Part shown: positions 15,889 through 24,077 of the stretch, piece by piece
How positions within the stretch are numbered: the stretch's first letter is position 1
Layout: each line of letters opens with the position of its first letter
Program-made: the position numbers and the translations under genes
Source of the DNA: Ruminococcaceae bacterium UBA4306
GTDB taxonomy: Bacteria; Bacillota; Clostridia; Oscillospirales; Acutalibacteraceae
Direction of reading: 5' to 3'
DNA length: 42,301 nucleotides
Assembly (NCBI GenBank): GCA_002394725.1
Contig: DGUQ01000171.1
Location: forward strand, 1-42,301
The notes under the pieces: generated by a model
The model's database searches: none
What the model saw: only the letters and a program-made list of their open reading frames with translations
What the model was told of the DNA's origin: nothing

Positions 15889-16410
15889 ATGGCAAACAAT
15901 GTAAACGATGTCGCAATGACATGGGATGACGAGATACAGAACGACGGAGAAGGCTTTCGCGTTCTCCCCGAGGGTGAGTATGACTTTACCGTAACCGATT
16001 TTACACGCGGCAGATTTGAGGGCAGCGACAACATGAAGGCGTGCCCGAAGGCTGAGTTGACGATCAAGATCCATGATCCTGACGGCGATGTGACCGTCAA
16101 TGAGAATCTTTTCTTGAATAAAAAAGTGGAATGGAAGCTCTGTCAGTTCTTTATCGCGATCGGTCACCGAAAGCACGGCGAGCCCCTGCGCCCGAACTGG
16201 AACGCCGTCAAAGGCGCCAAAGGTCGCTGTAAGGTCGGCATTAAAAAATGGACAGGAAAAAAAGATGGCAAGGAATATAAGGGCAACGAGATCACTGCCT
16301 TCCTTGAGCCACCTGAGACCGCAGCCCCTCCTCAAGGCAACGCCGCCTACACGCAGGAGCCGCTGACGTCCGCAACTCAGCCGCGTAAGTGGACAGGCGG
16401 TCAATTCTGA
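15889..16410 (+). CDS. DUF669-like phage protein, probable ssDNA-binding partner, 173 aa
   Basis: The ATG at 15889 follows AAAGGAGAAA. The beta-rich core (GEYDFTVTDFTRGRF, KAELTIKIHDPDGDVTVNENL, KWTGKKDGKEYKGNEITAFL) matches the DUF669 group, which follows Sak4-type ATPases in many phages and is thought to bind DNA. The C-terminus is low complexity and ends KWTGGQF. It overlaps the helicase start by one base. Confidence 0.75.
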   Translation: MANNVNDVAMTWDDEIQNDGEGFRVLPEGEYDFTVTDFTRGRFEGSDNMKACPKAELTIKIHDPDGDVTVNENLFLNKKVEWKLCQFFIAIGHRKHGEPLRPNWNAVKGAKGRCKVGIKKWTGKKDGKEYKGNEITAFLEPPETAAPPQGNAAYTQEPLTSATQPRKWTGGQF

Positions 16411-18017
16411 TGGAACTCAGACCGTACCAGGTCGAAGCGCGCGATAAGGTAAAGCAGGAATGGCAGGACGGGAAGAAGAAAACGCTTCTTGTCCTGCCGA
16501 CAGGCACCGGAAAGACCATCGTCTTCGCGTCCGTCACGCAGGATTGTGTGGCGGATGGCGCACGTGTGCTCATCCTTGCTCACCGCGGCGAGCTGCTCGA
16601 CCAGGCATCCGATAAGATTTTTAAAACGACAGGACTGCGCTGCGCGGTCGAGAAGGCGGAACAGAGCTGTCTTTCCTCCTGGTACCGTGTCGTCGTCGGA
16701 TCTGTCCAGACGCTTATGCGCGACAAGCGCCTCGCGCAGTTCCCGTCCGATTACTTTGAATACATCATCATCGACGAAGCGCATCACGCCCTGTCAGACA
16801 GTTACTTAAAGATCCTCGACCATTTCAAAGACGCGAAGGTGCTCGGCGTTACCGCAACGCCCGATCGCGGCGACATGAAGAATCTGGGAACCGTCTTTGA
16901 ATCTCTCGCATATGAATACACACTTCCGCAGGCGATCAAAGACGGGTACCTGTCGCCGATCAAAGCGGTCACGATTCCGCTTAACCTCGATCTGAGCGGC
17001 GTGTCGACACAGGCAGGCGACTTCAAAGCCTCCGATATCGATAACGCGCTTGACCCGTACCTGTATCAGATCGCCGATGAAATGCAGAGCTACTGCAAGG
17101 ATCGCAAGACAGTGGTATTCCTGCCGCTGATCAGAACGTCGCAGAAATTTACCGCGATCCTCAACAGTAAGGGTTTTCGTGCCGCTGAGGTCAACGGCAA
17201 CAGCGCCGACAGGGAAAAGGTGCTCGCTGATTTCGCCGACGACAAGTACAACGTTCTGTGTAACTCAATGCTCTTGACCGAGGGATGGGACTGTCCGTCA
17301 GTCGATTGTATCATCGTGCTCCGACCGACGAAGGTGCGATCGCTATATTGCCAGATGGTCGGTCGCGGTACCCGACTCAGCGAGGGGAAAGACCACCTTC
17401 TTCTACTCGACTTCCTCTGGCACACCGAGCGTCATGAGCTTTGCCGACCGGCAAGCCTGATCTGCTCCTCTGACGATGTCGCAAAAAAGATGACCGAGAA
17501 TCTCGCAAAGAATGCCGGCAGCGCTATGGATATTGAAGAAGCCGCCGAATCCGCGGAGAAAGACGTCGTCGCCGAGCGTGAAGCAGCGCTTGCCAAGCAG
17601 CTCGCCGAGATGAAGCACCGCAAGCGGAAGCTGGTCGATCCGCTGCAGTTCGAGATGTCGATCTGCGCCGAGGATCTGTCCGGTTATGTTCCTGCCTTCG
17701 GGTGGGAGATGGGACCGCCGACCGATCAGCAGCGTGCGACCCTCGAGCATTACGGCATCTTTCCCGACGAGATTGAGAACGCCGGCAAGGCGAAGCTCCT
17801 GCTCGATCGACTGAGCAAGCGCAGGGAGAACGGCTTGACGACGCCGAAGCAGATCCGTTTTCTCGAGAATAAGGGATTTCAACACGTCGGTACCTGGCTG
17901 TTCGATCAGGCAAGCAATCTGATCAACCGCATCGCCGCTAACCAGTGGCGCGTTCCGCGCAGTATCGACCCGTCAACCTATATTCCCGAACCGCCGGAGG
18001 TGAGCTTATTTGATTGA
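16410..18017 (+). CDS. DEAH-box superfamily 2 helicase, 535 aa
   Basis: The ATG at 16410 overlaps the previous TGA. Motif I LPTGTGKT (residues 29-36), motif II IIDEAHHA, motif III TATPDR, and motif VI QMVGRGTRL are all present. The C-terminal ~200 residues after the helicase core are extra, with a coiled stretch (AEKDVVAEREAALAKQLAEM) and repeated PTDQQRATLEHYGI / TTPKQIRFLENKGF modules that may bind nucleic acid. It likely unwinds or remodels DNA at the phage origin or forks. Confidence 0.88.
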   Translation: MELRPYQVEARDKVKQEWQDGKKKTLLVLPTGTGKTIVFASVTQDCVADGARVLILAHRGELLDQASDKIFKTTGLRCAVEKAEQSCLSSWYRVVVGSVQTLMRDKRLAQFPSDYFEYIIIDEAHHALSDSYLKILDHFKDAKVLGVTATPDRGDMKNLGTVFESLAYEYTLPQAIKDGYLSPIKAVTIPLNLDLSGVSTQAGDFKASDIDNALDPYLYQIADEMQSYCKDRKTVVFLPLIRTSQKFTAILNSKGFRAAEVNGNSADREKVLADFADDKYNVLCNSMLLTEGWDCPSVDCIIVLRPTKVRSLYCQMVGRGTRLSEGKDHLLLLDFLWHTERHELCRPASLICSSDDVAKKMTENLAKNAGSAMDIEEAAESAEKDVVAEREAALAKQLAEMKHRKRKLVDPLQFEMSICAEDLSGYVPAFGWEMGPPTDQQRATLEHYGIFPDEIENAGKAKLLLDRLSKRRENGLTTPKQIRFLENKGFQHVGTWLFDQASNLINRIAANQWRVPRSIDPSTYIPEPPEVSLFD

Positions 18018-20256
18018 CAATCAATATATCCTTGAACAACTCAAATACATTGACCCTGCCTTGCTCGATTATCAGGATTGGCTATCAATCGGTATGGCGC
18101 TCAAGTATGAGGGATTTTCCTGCGACGTATGGGATGACTGGTCACGATCTGACACAAAGCGCTATCATCCGGGCGACTGTGCAAAGAAGTGGGCGACCTT
18201 TAACGGCAGCGGTACCCCTGTCACAGGCGGAACTATCTATCAGCTCGCGGTCGAAGGCGGCTATTCTCCGTCGAAAACCCGAGACGAGGCTATGGACTGG
18301 GATGACGAGATCGCCCGTGATCCGTTGAAGGTACTTGAAGGGGTGGAGGTAGAGCAGTTTGAACTGCCGCGGCAGTGGTCGCCGAAGAATCAAATCATCG
18401 ACTATCTCAAAGCGCTGTTCAACTCCGATGAATATGTCGGCTACGTCACCGAATCATGGAAGAACGAGGACGGTAAACCGCTGCCGAAGAAGGGCAGCGT
18501 TGACCGCACGGCAGGTGAATTGCTCAGCGAGCTATACAAGCTATCTGACGACGATATCGGCGCTGTATTCGGCGACTATGACCCCGACGCAGGAGCGTGG
18601 ATCCGCTTCAATCCGTTGGACGGTAAAGGCGTCAAGAACGACAACGTCACCGATTACCGCTACGCGCTGGTAGAATCCGACAGCACCGATCTGAGCACGC
18701 AGAATACGATCATCCGAGAGCTTGAGCTCCCTGTCGCGGCGCTGGTCTACAGCGGAGGCAAGAGCATCCATGCGATCGTTAAGATTGAGGCTTCCAACGC
18801 GGATGAATACCGCAAGCGCGTGCAGTATCTCTATAACGTTTGCAAGAAGAACGGGCTCGAGGTCGACAAGCAGAACAAGAACCCGTCTCGGCTGTCCCGT
18901 ATGCCCGGCGTGATCCGCCGCGACAAGAAGCAATATTTACTGGATACCAATATCGGCAAAGAGAGCTGGGCAGAGTGGGAGGAGTGGATCGAGAGCATCA
19001 ACGACGATCTCCCCGATCCCGAGAGCCTGTCCGACACCTTCGATAATCTGCCTGATTTGGCGCCGCCTCTGATCGACGGGATCCTCCGTCAGGGACACAA
19101 GATGCTGATTGCGGGACCGTCAAAGGCAGGTAAGTCATTCTCCTTGATCGAGCTAACGATCGCGATTGCCGAGGGACGCGACTGGTACGGCTATCCCTGC
19201 ACGATGGGCAGGGTGCTTTATGTCAACCTCGAGCTTGATAAGCCGTCCTGTCTGCACCGCTTTGCCGACGTCTACAAGGCACATCACTGGGAGCCCGATC
19301 ATCTGAAGAACATCGATATCTGGAATCTGCGCGGTAAGGCGACGCCGATGGATAAGCTCGCGCCGAAGCTGATCCGTCGCGCGATGAAAAAGGGCTATAT
19401 CGCCGTCATCATCGACCCGATCTACAAGGTGCTCACGGGCGACGAGAACAGCGCTGAGCATATGTCACAATTCTGCAACGAGTTTGATAAAATCTGCGCA
19501 GAGCTCGGGTGCGCCGTCATCTACTGTCACCATCACAGTAAAGGCTCTCAAGGAGGCAAGAAGTCAATGGATCGCGCGTCAGGCTCCGGCGTATTTGCCC
19601 GTGATCCCGACGCCATGCTCGACCTGATCGATCTGGAGATCACCGACAGTATCCGACAGACGTATGAAAACAAGCGTGAGTGCGCCGTCTACATCGACTA
19701 TATGCACCGCTTTTTCAATCAGGAACAGTACAGCGAATTGGTCAGCCTGGACGACGAGCAGAGCGCCGCAAAGATGCGTGATATCATTGCCAAATGCTTA
19801 CCTGATAAGGCTCTTAAGAACGCAAGACAGGCAGCCGAGCAGAGCCGTCAAAAGCTCGACAAGCTATCCGCGTGGCGTATCGACATGACGCTGCGCGAGT
19901 TCCCGAAGCCGAGCCCGTTGAACCTCTGGTTCGATTACCCGATCCATCGCCAGGATCGCGAGGGAATCCTCACCGACGCACAGAGCGACGACACGCGCCC
20001 TGGGCAAAACTACCGTAAGAACTTCGGCAAGAAGCAATCACCAGAACAAAAAGCCGAGAGTCGCCGACAGGATTTTGAGACGCATTATTACAGCTTGAAG
20101 TCCTTCAACGCGGACGGTGTTGTTTCTCTGAAAGAATTATCTGAACAGCTCGGGAAGAAGGATAGAACCGTCCGAGGATGGATTGAAAACGATCTCAGCG
20201 ACCGATTCAGGATCGTAAAGGGCAATGTTGAAGAAATGAAAATTTCGGAAGAATAA
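18010..20256 (+). CDS. Primase-helicase replication protein (PriCT_2, primase-like, RepA-type ATPase), 748 aa
   Basis: TTG start at 18010, about eight bases after GGAGGTGA, overlapping the helicase by eight bases. Residues ~5-85 match a PriCT_2-like domain (LDYQDWLSIGMALKYEG, FNGSGTPVTGGTIYQLAVEGG). Residues ~200-320 resemble a minimal archaeo-eukaryotic primase (YALVESDS, SGGKSIHAIV, NPSRLSRMPGV). Residues ~355-560 are a RepA/DnaB-like RecA fold with Walker A AGPSKAGKSF and Walker B AVIIDPIYK. The C-terminus has a helix-turn-helix (LKELSEQLGKKDRTVRGWI). It is the main initiator/replicative enzyme; the repeats just after its stop are the likely target. Confidence 0.85.
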   Translation: MIDNQYILEQLKYIDPALLDYQDWLSIGMALKYEGFSCDVWDDWSRSDTKRYHPGDCAKKWATFNGSGTPVTGGTIYQLAVEGGYSPSKTRDEAMDWDDEIARDPLKVLEGVEVEQFELPRQWSPKNQIIDYLKALFNSDEYVGYVTESWKNEDGKPLPKKGSVDRTAGELLSELYKLSDDDIGAVFGDYDPDAGAWIRFNPLDGKGVKNDNVTDYRYALVESDSTDLSTQNTIIRELELPVAALVYSGGKSIHAIVKIEASNADEYRKRVQYLYNVCKKNGLEVDKQNKNPSRLSRMPGVIRRDKKQYLLDTNIGKESWAEWEEWIESINDDLPDPESLSDTFDNLPDLAPPLIDGILRQGHKMLIAGPSKAGKSFSLIELTIAIAEGRDWYGYPCTMGRVLYVNLELDKPSCLHRFADVYKAHHWEPDHLKNIDIWNLRGKATPMDKLAPKLIRRAMKKGYIAVIIDPIYKVLTGDENSAEHMSQFCNEFDKICAELGCAVIYCHHHSKGSQGGKKSMDRASGSGVFARDPDAMLDLIDLEITDSIRQTYENKRECAVYIDYMHRFFNQEQYSELVSLDDEQSAAKMRDIIAKCLPDKALKNARQAAEQSRQKLDKLSAWRIDMTLREFPKPSPLNLWFDYPIHRQDREGILTDAQSDDTRPGQNYRKNFGKKQSPEQKAESRRQDFETHYYSLKSFNADGVVSLKELSEQLGKKDRTVRGWIENDLSDRFRIVKGNVEEMKISEE

Positions 20257-20270
20257 ACCGAGAATTTCAA

Positions 20271-20360
20271 AATTTCAAAAAGTGAATTTTTCGGTGTTTT
20301 TCTCGATAATTTCAAAAAGTGAAAAAATCGATAATTTTACCGATAATTTCAAAAAGTGAA
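20271..20360. repeat. Three iterons, 16 bp, spaced exactly 37 bp: candidate origin
   Basis: AATTTCAAAAAGTGAA occurs at 20271-20286, 20308-20323 and 20345-20360, identical each time with a 37-bp period (about 3.5 helical turns). Each copy holds a small dyad TTCA-AAAAG-TGAA. Copies 2 and 3 share a longer flank CGATAATTTC. A partial copy lies at 20263-20270. The block follows the primase-helicase gene and precedes an AT-rich palindrome, as in iteron-type origins. Confidence 0.75.
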
Positions 20361-20366
20361 AAGCCC

Positions 20367-20387
20367 TATATATATTTTATATATATA
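20367..20387. other. AT-only palindrome, possible unwinding element
   Basis: TATATATA arms (20367-20374 and 20380-20387) flank TTTTA. It lies six bases after the last iteron and would melt easily. Confidence 0.5.
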
Positions 20388-20414
20388 AAACGGGGTATGA
20401 CACTCCCCGTTTTT
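20387..20414 (+). terminator. Intrinsic terminator after the replication block
   Basis: A 9-bp stem AAAACGGGG / CCCCGTTTT (20387-20395, 20405-20413) ends in a T run. It would stop or weaken rightward transcription between the primase gene and the RusA gene. Confidence 0.8.
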
Positions 20415-20469
20415 ATAGTCAAAAATATTCTCGCACGCGCACGTGACGCGCACGAGAGAAGGAGCAACC

Positions 20470-20883
20470 ATGAAGATCGAATTCTTTTTGCCGATGATAC
20501 CGCCGACGCATACTTATCAGCAGGGCAGCCGCACCGCCGTCCGTGACGGTAAAGTGATCCGATACAAAGATGAGCACCTCAGAGACGTCAAGGCAAAGTT
20601 AACCGCGTATCTGAGCAGGTATATTCCAGAGCAGCCGATGGGCGGCGCGCTGCGGCTGATCACCAAATGGTGCTATCCGATCAAGGGAAACCACCGCGAC
20701 GGCGAATACAAGACGTCGAAGCCCGACACCGAGAACAGCCTGAAACTGTTCAAGGACGTGATGACAGAACTGAACTACTGGAAGGACGACGCGCAGGTTG
20801 CCTCCGAGATCACCGAGAAGTTCTGGGCGGATATCCCCGGCATCTATGTCTGTGTTGAGGAGCTGGTGCAGAATGGAGATTAA
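20470..20883 (+). CDS. rusA: RusA-type Holliday-junction resolvase, 137 aa
   Basis: The ATG at 20470 follows GAGAAGGAGCAACC. The RusA fold is shown by FFLPMIPPTHTYQQ at the start and by the acidic catalytic block KPDTENSLKLFKDVMTELNYW and KDDAQVASEITEKFW. These Asp residues bind Mg2+ and cut four-way junctions. It resolves recombination intermediates before packaging. Length is normal for the family. Confidence 0.88.
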   Translation: MKIEFFLPMIPPTHTYQQGSRTAVRDGKVIRYKDEHLRDVKAKLTAYLSRYIPEQPMGGALRLITKWCYPIKGNHRDGEYKTSKPDTENSLKLFKDVMTELNYWKDDAQVASEITEKFWADIPGIYVCVEELVQNGD

Positions 20884-21067
20884 CCGCGTCAAGTACAACC
20901 TCAATCAGACGGTCATCCATAACGGCGCGGAGTACATCTTCACCGGATGCACCCTCCGCATGAACGACGACGGCTTCTACTATGAAGCAATCCTCAAAGA
21001 TACCCGAGCACAGAACAGTGAATTGATCTGTCTGTTGAGGGATATTCACGAAAAACAGAAAGGATAA
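20873..21067 (+). CDS. Small phage protein, 64 aa
   Basis: The ATG at 20873 lies within the end of rusA, with GAGGAG upstream. The product (MEINRVKYNLNQTVIHNGAE, then TLRMNDDGFYYEAILKD) is beta-rich and soluble. It resembles small early-operon proteins of unknown role. No domain is recognised. Confidence 0.65.
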   Translation: MEINRVKYNLNQTVIHNGAEYIFTGCTLRMNDDGFYYEAILKDTRAQNSELICLLRDIHEKQKG

Positions 21068-21071
21068 CAAT

Positions 21072-21434
21072 ATGACAAATTTTCTATGGGCATTATTAGG
21101 CTTTTTCATCGGCGGTATGATCGGCGTCATCATCATGGCGTTGCTGCAGATCGGCCGCGAAAGCGACAAGGACTTTGACCGCCTGCCAAGCGTATGGGTC
21201 GGGTTTGTAGATTACTACGATGACAGTACGGTGTTGTTGGTACATCAGGTAAGAGGTTACGGAATTAACCTCTACATACAGAATCCGTTAGGTGATTTTA
21301 TATTTATTGCCCGATTACTGGATACTTTCACCGACAGAGAGAAGATGGAAGATTATGTAAGGGACTATGTCTATAAGAACGGTCCGTTTTTATTTCCATC
21401 TCAAAATAAGGAAACAGAGGAGGATAAGACATGA
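21072..21434 (+). CDS. Membrane-anchored small protein, 120 aa
   Basis: The ATG at 21072 follows AAAGGATAACAAT. The N-terminal helix (residues 3-27, NFLWALLGFFIGGMIGVIIM) resembles DUF3789-type small phage membrane proteins. A soluble domain follows (WVGFVDYYDDSTVLLVHQVR). It overlaps the next lipoprotein gene by four bases. Confidence 0.65.
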   Translation: MTNFLWALLGFFIGGMIGVIIMALLQIGRESDKDFDRLPSVWVGFVDYYDDSTVLLVHQVRGYGINLYIQNPLGDFIFIARLLDTFTDREKMEDYVRDYVYKNGPFLFPSQNKETEEDKT

Positions 21435-21679
21435 ACCGCCTGATTAGCTTGCTTCTCGCCCTGATGATCCTGCTCGGCACCCTGTCAGCGTGTGCCGCCA
21501 AGCCTGATCCTGAGACGACTGAGCCGCTCACCTACACGATCGTCGAGGTCATCGACAGCCACTACATACCGCCGAATACCTACGAAGTCTGCTATCGGAC
21601 AACCTTCTCCAACGGTCTGATCATCGACTGCTGGAAGGAAGTCAGCAGAGAAGAGTACGAAAGAGAGGTGGTAGAATGA
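21431..21679 (+). CDS. Small lipoprotein, 82 aa
   Basis: The signal peptide MNRLISLLLALMILLGTLSA ends at a lipobox (LSAC, Cys at residue 21), so the mature protein should be lipid-anchored outside the cell. The rest is a ~60-residue acidic domain. ATGA overlap with the previous gene shows coupling. A lipoprotein in a phage early operon could act in superinfection exclusion; this is inference. Confidence 0.7.
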   Translation: MNRLISLLLALMILLGTLSACAAKPDPETTEPLTYTIVEVIDSHYIPPNTYEVCYRTTFSNGLIIDCWKEVSREEYEREVVE

Positions 21680-21855
21680 CAGAATCGGCGAAAAAGGCAA
21701 TTCAATTTTGGAAAGCTCAGGATAAAGCCGAAAAAGAAGGCAAGAATGAATTTGTCTGTCCGTTGTGCGACGGAAAAGCATGGTGGTCGAAAAGTAAATA
21801 CAATGGTCATATTCACTGTGGCTGTGATTCCTGCGGCTTTTTGTTTATGCAATAA
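21676..21855 (+). CDS. Zinc-ribbon protein, 59 aa
   Basis: The ATG at 21676 overlaps the lipoprotein stop, with AGAGGTGG upstream. The C-terminal half has VCPLCDGKAWW and HCGCDSCGF, a zinc ribbon with two Cys pairs. It may bind nucleic acid or a host protein. No named family is recognised. Confidence 0.7.
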   Translation: MTESAKKAIQFWKAQDKAEKEGKNEFVCPLCDGKAWWSKSKYNGHIHCGCDSCGFLFMQ

Positions 21856-21867
21856 GGAGGTAGAAAT

Positions 21868-22074
21868 ATGAACAAACAAGCAGGATTCATCATTGCCGTT
21901 GATATCATCGGATTGATCGCTATCATCGCGACACAATTCTTTGACAGATCCGCAAGACAGTGGATCGTGTTCGGTGTATTGTGCATGACATTTGTTGCTT
22001 ATCACGTGGTCAGCATTTGGCTGATCAACAGAATCACAGATGAGGAGGATAATAATGAGCCTGATGACACTTGA
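21868..22074 (+). CDS. Two-helix membrane protein, 68 aa
   Basis: AAGGAGGTAG precedes the ATG at 21868. Two hydrophobic segments (FIIAVDIIGLIAIIATQFF and WIVFGVLCMTFVAYHVVSI) make up most of the protein, with an acidic tail EEDNNEPDDT. The function is unknown. Confidence 0.65.
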   Translation: MNKQAGFIIAVDIIGLIAIIATQFFDRSARQWIVFGVLCMTFVAYHVVSIWLINRITDEEDNNEPDDT

Positions 22075-22234
22075 AAAGGCAATCAAGATACTGAAGGAAA
22101 ACTACGAAAGAGCAAAGATGCTTAGTTTTGTCCGTAGACCTGTTTCGTAGGCGTTATATCGCACGTGGGAAGAGGTCGACAGAATAGAAAAGCGGCGCCC
22201 ATTGCCGCATGTTGGAGGTTCAGATAATGCTTAA
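22055..22234 (+). pseudogene. Small phage protein interrupted by an in-frame TAG
   Basis: The ATG at 22055 follows GAGGAGGAT and encodes MTLEKAIKILKENYERAKML onward, but stops at TAG (22148-22150) after 31 codons. Beyond it, in the same frame, comes ALYRTWEEVDRIEKRRP to TAA at 22234. From memory, proteins of this small family continue P-x-x-YALYxTWxEVD, so TAG stands where Tyr is expected, one base from TAT/TAC. Other genes here end in TAG, so general TAG recoding is unlikely. It is a recent nonsense mutation, a sequencing error or a readthrough site. Confidence 0.65.
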
Positions 22235-22715
22235 GCCGGCACTTTTATATGCACAAGAAATCACAAGAAAATTTACCGAACATTTATATACCACAGATTA
22301 TTTCTACTATTGTGGATACACCTGTGGGAACAGCATTCCTAAGATCGAGGAGAAAGACGATCTGTATCAATATGCTATCGTTGATAAAAACGATGATATA
22401 ATTGGGTTTCTCACTTACAGAATCAATGACTTTTCGGACACCGTGAATGATTTCGGCCTTTTCTCCTTCGATAAGGGTAATCCGATCTTAGGGCGCGACT
22501 TGTTTAGTAAGCTCGAAGAGCTTGTAAAAAAACACCACCGGATCGAGTGGAGTGTGGTAGGCACTAACCCCGTAAAACGCCACTATGATAAATTCTGCAA
22601 GCGTCATAACGGGTATATTCACCATTGGCATGAGATAACAAAAGACGAATACGGCAACTACATAGATAGTTATACATATGAAATTGTTAGGAGTGAAACA
22701 GCGAATGACAATTGA
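22227..22715 (+). CDS. GNAT-like acetyltransferase, 162 aa
   Basis: The ATG at 22227 follows GGAGGT at good spacing. The order of a beta strand with a bulge (YAIVDKNDDIIGFLTYRIN), a long helix (GRDLFSKLEELVKKHHRIEW) and a late VVGTNPVKRHYDKFCKRH segment fits the GNAT N-acetyltransferase fold, though the acetyl-CoA loop is not textbook. Substrate unknown. The start overlaps the frame of the broken gene upstream. Confidence 0.6.
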   Translation: MLKPALLYAQEITRKFTEHLYTTDYFYYCGYTCGNSIPKIEEKDDLYQYAIVDKNDDIIGFLTYRINDFSDTVNDFGLFSFDKGNPILGRDLFSKLEELVKKHHRIEWSVVGTNPVKRHYDKFCKRHNGYIHHWHEITKDEYGNYIDSYTYEIVRSETANDN

Positions 22716-22932
22716 AGAATTATCCAAAGACGAAATGTGCAAGCTGAAAGCCGACTTCTTCCGCGATGATGAAGTGGTCGTACAATTCCACCCTGCAAAA
22801 AGTGAGTACGTCAACAACCTGACGAATTGTCTGCACCTCTGGCGACCGACAACGGAGAAACTGCCTTTACCGCCGTCAATACTCGTCGGGATTATGGGTA
22901 TTACTATTGAGGAGGAAAAACAATGTGCCTGA
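22705..22932 (+). CDS. Small phage protein, 75 aa
   Basis: I prefer the ATG at 22705, preceded by AGGAG, over the in-frame ATG at 22678. The product has an acidic N-terminus, then VVVQFHPAKSEYVNN, and LWRPTTEKLPLPPSILVGIM near the end. I do not recognise the family. It overlaps both neighbours by about ten bases. Confidence 0.6.
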   Translation: MTIEELSKDEMCKLKADFFRDDEVVVQFHPAKSEYVNNLTNCLHLWRPTTEKLPLPPSILVGIMGITIEEEKQCA

Positions 22933-23231
22933 TGATTAAGGGTATGGATGTGCCGAAGGACTACAAACAGCGGATCGCTACACTTGATCGGCAAACAGAT
23001 GACGGTATTCTTCGTTTATTTGTTAGTGATTTTGATAGTGAGGCGATGAAATACTCGTGTCGGGTATATCCTATCGTTGAAGTCCCTACACCTCACGGCA
23101 GACTGATTGACGCGGATAGACTCGAAGATAGAATAAAGAATATGGTTGGAAAGTATGATACAGCAATTCCTTTGAATGTGGTCTATAGGTTAATTGCAGA
23201 CGCTCACCCAATCATAGAAGCGGAGGAGTGA
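22923..23231 (+). CDS. Phage protein with a HGRLIDADRL motif, 102 aa
   Basis: GAGGAGG precedes the ATG at 22923. The C-terminal half carries HGRLIDADRLEDRIKN, a motif I recall from many small Clostridia phage proteins of unknown function. It is soluble with mixed alpha/beta character. It lies five bases before the small terminase gene. Confidence 0.7.
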   Translation: MCLMIKGMDVPKDYKQRIATLDRQTDDGILRLFVSDFDSEAMKYSCRVYPIVEVPTPHGRLIDADRLEDRIKNMVGKYDTAIPLNVVYRLIADAHPIIEAEE

Positions 23232-23235
23232 AATA

Positions 23236-23814
23236 ATGGAGCAGAAAGAGATGCAGAATTTAGGTGAGACTATCGTGAAGGGAAAGGGTAAAGGTAACCG
23301 ACCGAAGAAATCCGATCAGATGAAGCCGCAGACTGAACCAGGAGATAACAAAAAGTACATTCAGCATACGATGGAAGTGGCCAAGCTCGACCACATCGAT
23401 CTGAAAAATGTTGAACTCGTTGATCAGAGAATTTTGGATTATTTTTCTATTTGCGAATTAAACGACATGAAGCCGTCGGTCGCCGGTCTCGCTCTCGCAC
23501 TCGGCGTCGAACGCACAACTTTGTGGAAAATCAGAACAAAACAGACAGGGGGCTATCCCTTAGAGGTTATCAACTCGATAAAAAGGGCGGTGCAGATCAT
23601 CAATGCAATGATGGAGGATTACATGCAGAACGGCAAGATCAACCCCGTCTCCGGTATCTTCCTCATGAAGAACAACATGGACTATACCGACAAGCAGGAG
23701 GTCGTCGTCACGCCGAACAACCCGATGGGAGACACAGAAAGCCCCGAGCGCCTGGAAGAGCGGTACCGTGAGAGCGTTGTGATCGATACGGACGGGCAGG
23801 ATGTTGACGAGTGA
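23236..23814 (+). CDS. terS: Terminase small subunit, 192 aa
   Basis: GGAGGAG precedes the ATG. The N-terminus is basic and disordered. Residues ~55-130 are a helical DNA-binding region (PSVAGLALALGVERTTLWKI). A typical segment IFLMKNNMDYTDKQEVVV follows near residue 135. This pattern is shared by phage small terminases that recognise the packaging site. It is the last gene of the early operon and is closed off by a terminator, with the large subunit gene 5 kb away beyond the accessory region, which is unusual since the two normally lie together. Confidence 0.78.
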   Translation: MEQKEMQNLGETIVKGKGKGNRPKKSDQMKPQTEPGDNKKYIQHTMEVAKLDHIDLKNVELVDQRILDYFSICELNDMKPSVAGLALALGVERTTLWKIRTKQTGGYPLEVINSIKRAVQIINAMMEDYMQNGKINPVSGIFLMKNNMDYTDKQEVVVTPNNPMGDTESPERLEERYRESVVIDTDGQDVDE

Positions 23815-23862
23815 TTGTTCCCGAAATATCAACTGCTACGAAATCCCGTATAAACAAATCGA

Positions 23863-23890
23863 GCCGCTGACCTGAATGTCGGCGGCTTTT
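23863..23890 (+). terminator. Intrinsic terminator after terS
   Basis: A 9-bp stem GCCGCTGAC / GTCGGCGGC (one T-G pair) with a 6-base loop is followed by TTTT. It separates early transcription from the accessory region. From 23891 to 24047 I see no gene, only a 9-bp dyad TTAGTAATG / CATTGCTAA near 23965-23995. Confidence 0.85.
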
Positions 23891-24047
23891 CTTGATCTAA
23901 TTTCCTGATTGATCCGTAAGCATATCAAAAGCTTGCGAAATTTTTCGCCTGTTTCGTGTTTAGCTGCTTAGTAATGAAATTACATTGCTAAAGCATAAAA
24001 CGCAAAACAAGGGCAATTCTGGCGATTTCAGCGATATGCAAAGAAAT

Positions 24048-24077
24048 AACCCACCGTCAAAAGCGGTGGGTTTTTCT
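24048..24077. terminator. Terminator overlapping the end of the FtsK-like gene
   Basis: A 9-bp stem AACCCACCG / CGGTGGGTT (24048-24056, 24064-24072) has T runs on both sides (TTTTT rightward, TTATTTCTTT leftward). The leftward stop codon (24057-24059) lies in its loop, so it probably terminates transcription from both directions. Confidence 0.8.

Noticed and set aside
20433..20456. Direct repeat CGCGCACG before rusA as a CRISPR or iteron unit
   Set aside because: Only two short copies; no array of spaced repeats anywhere in the window.
22055..22234. General TAG-to-amino-acid recoding
   Set aside because: Several intact genes (9958-10110, 5177-5638, 28875-30530) end in TAG at sensible places, so only one local event is supported.
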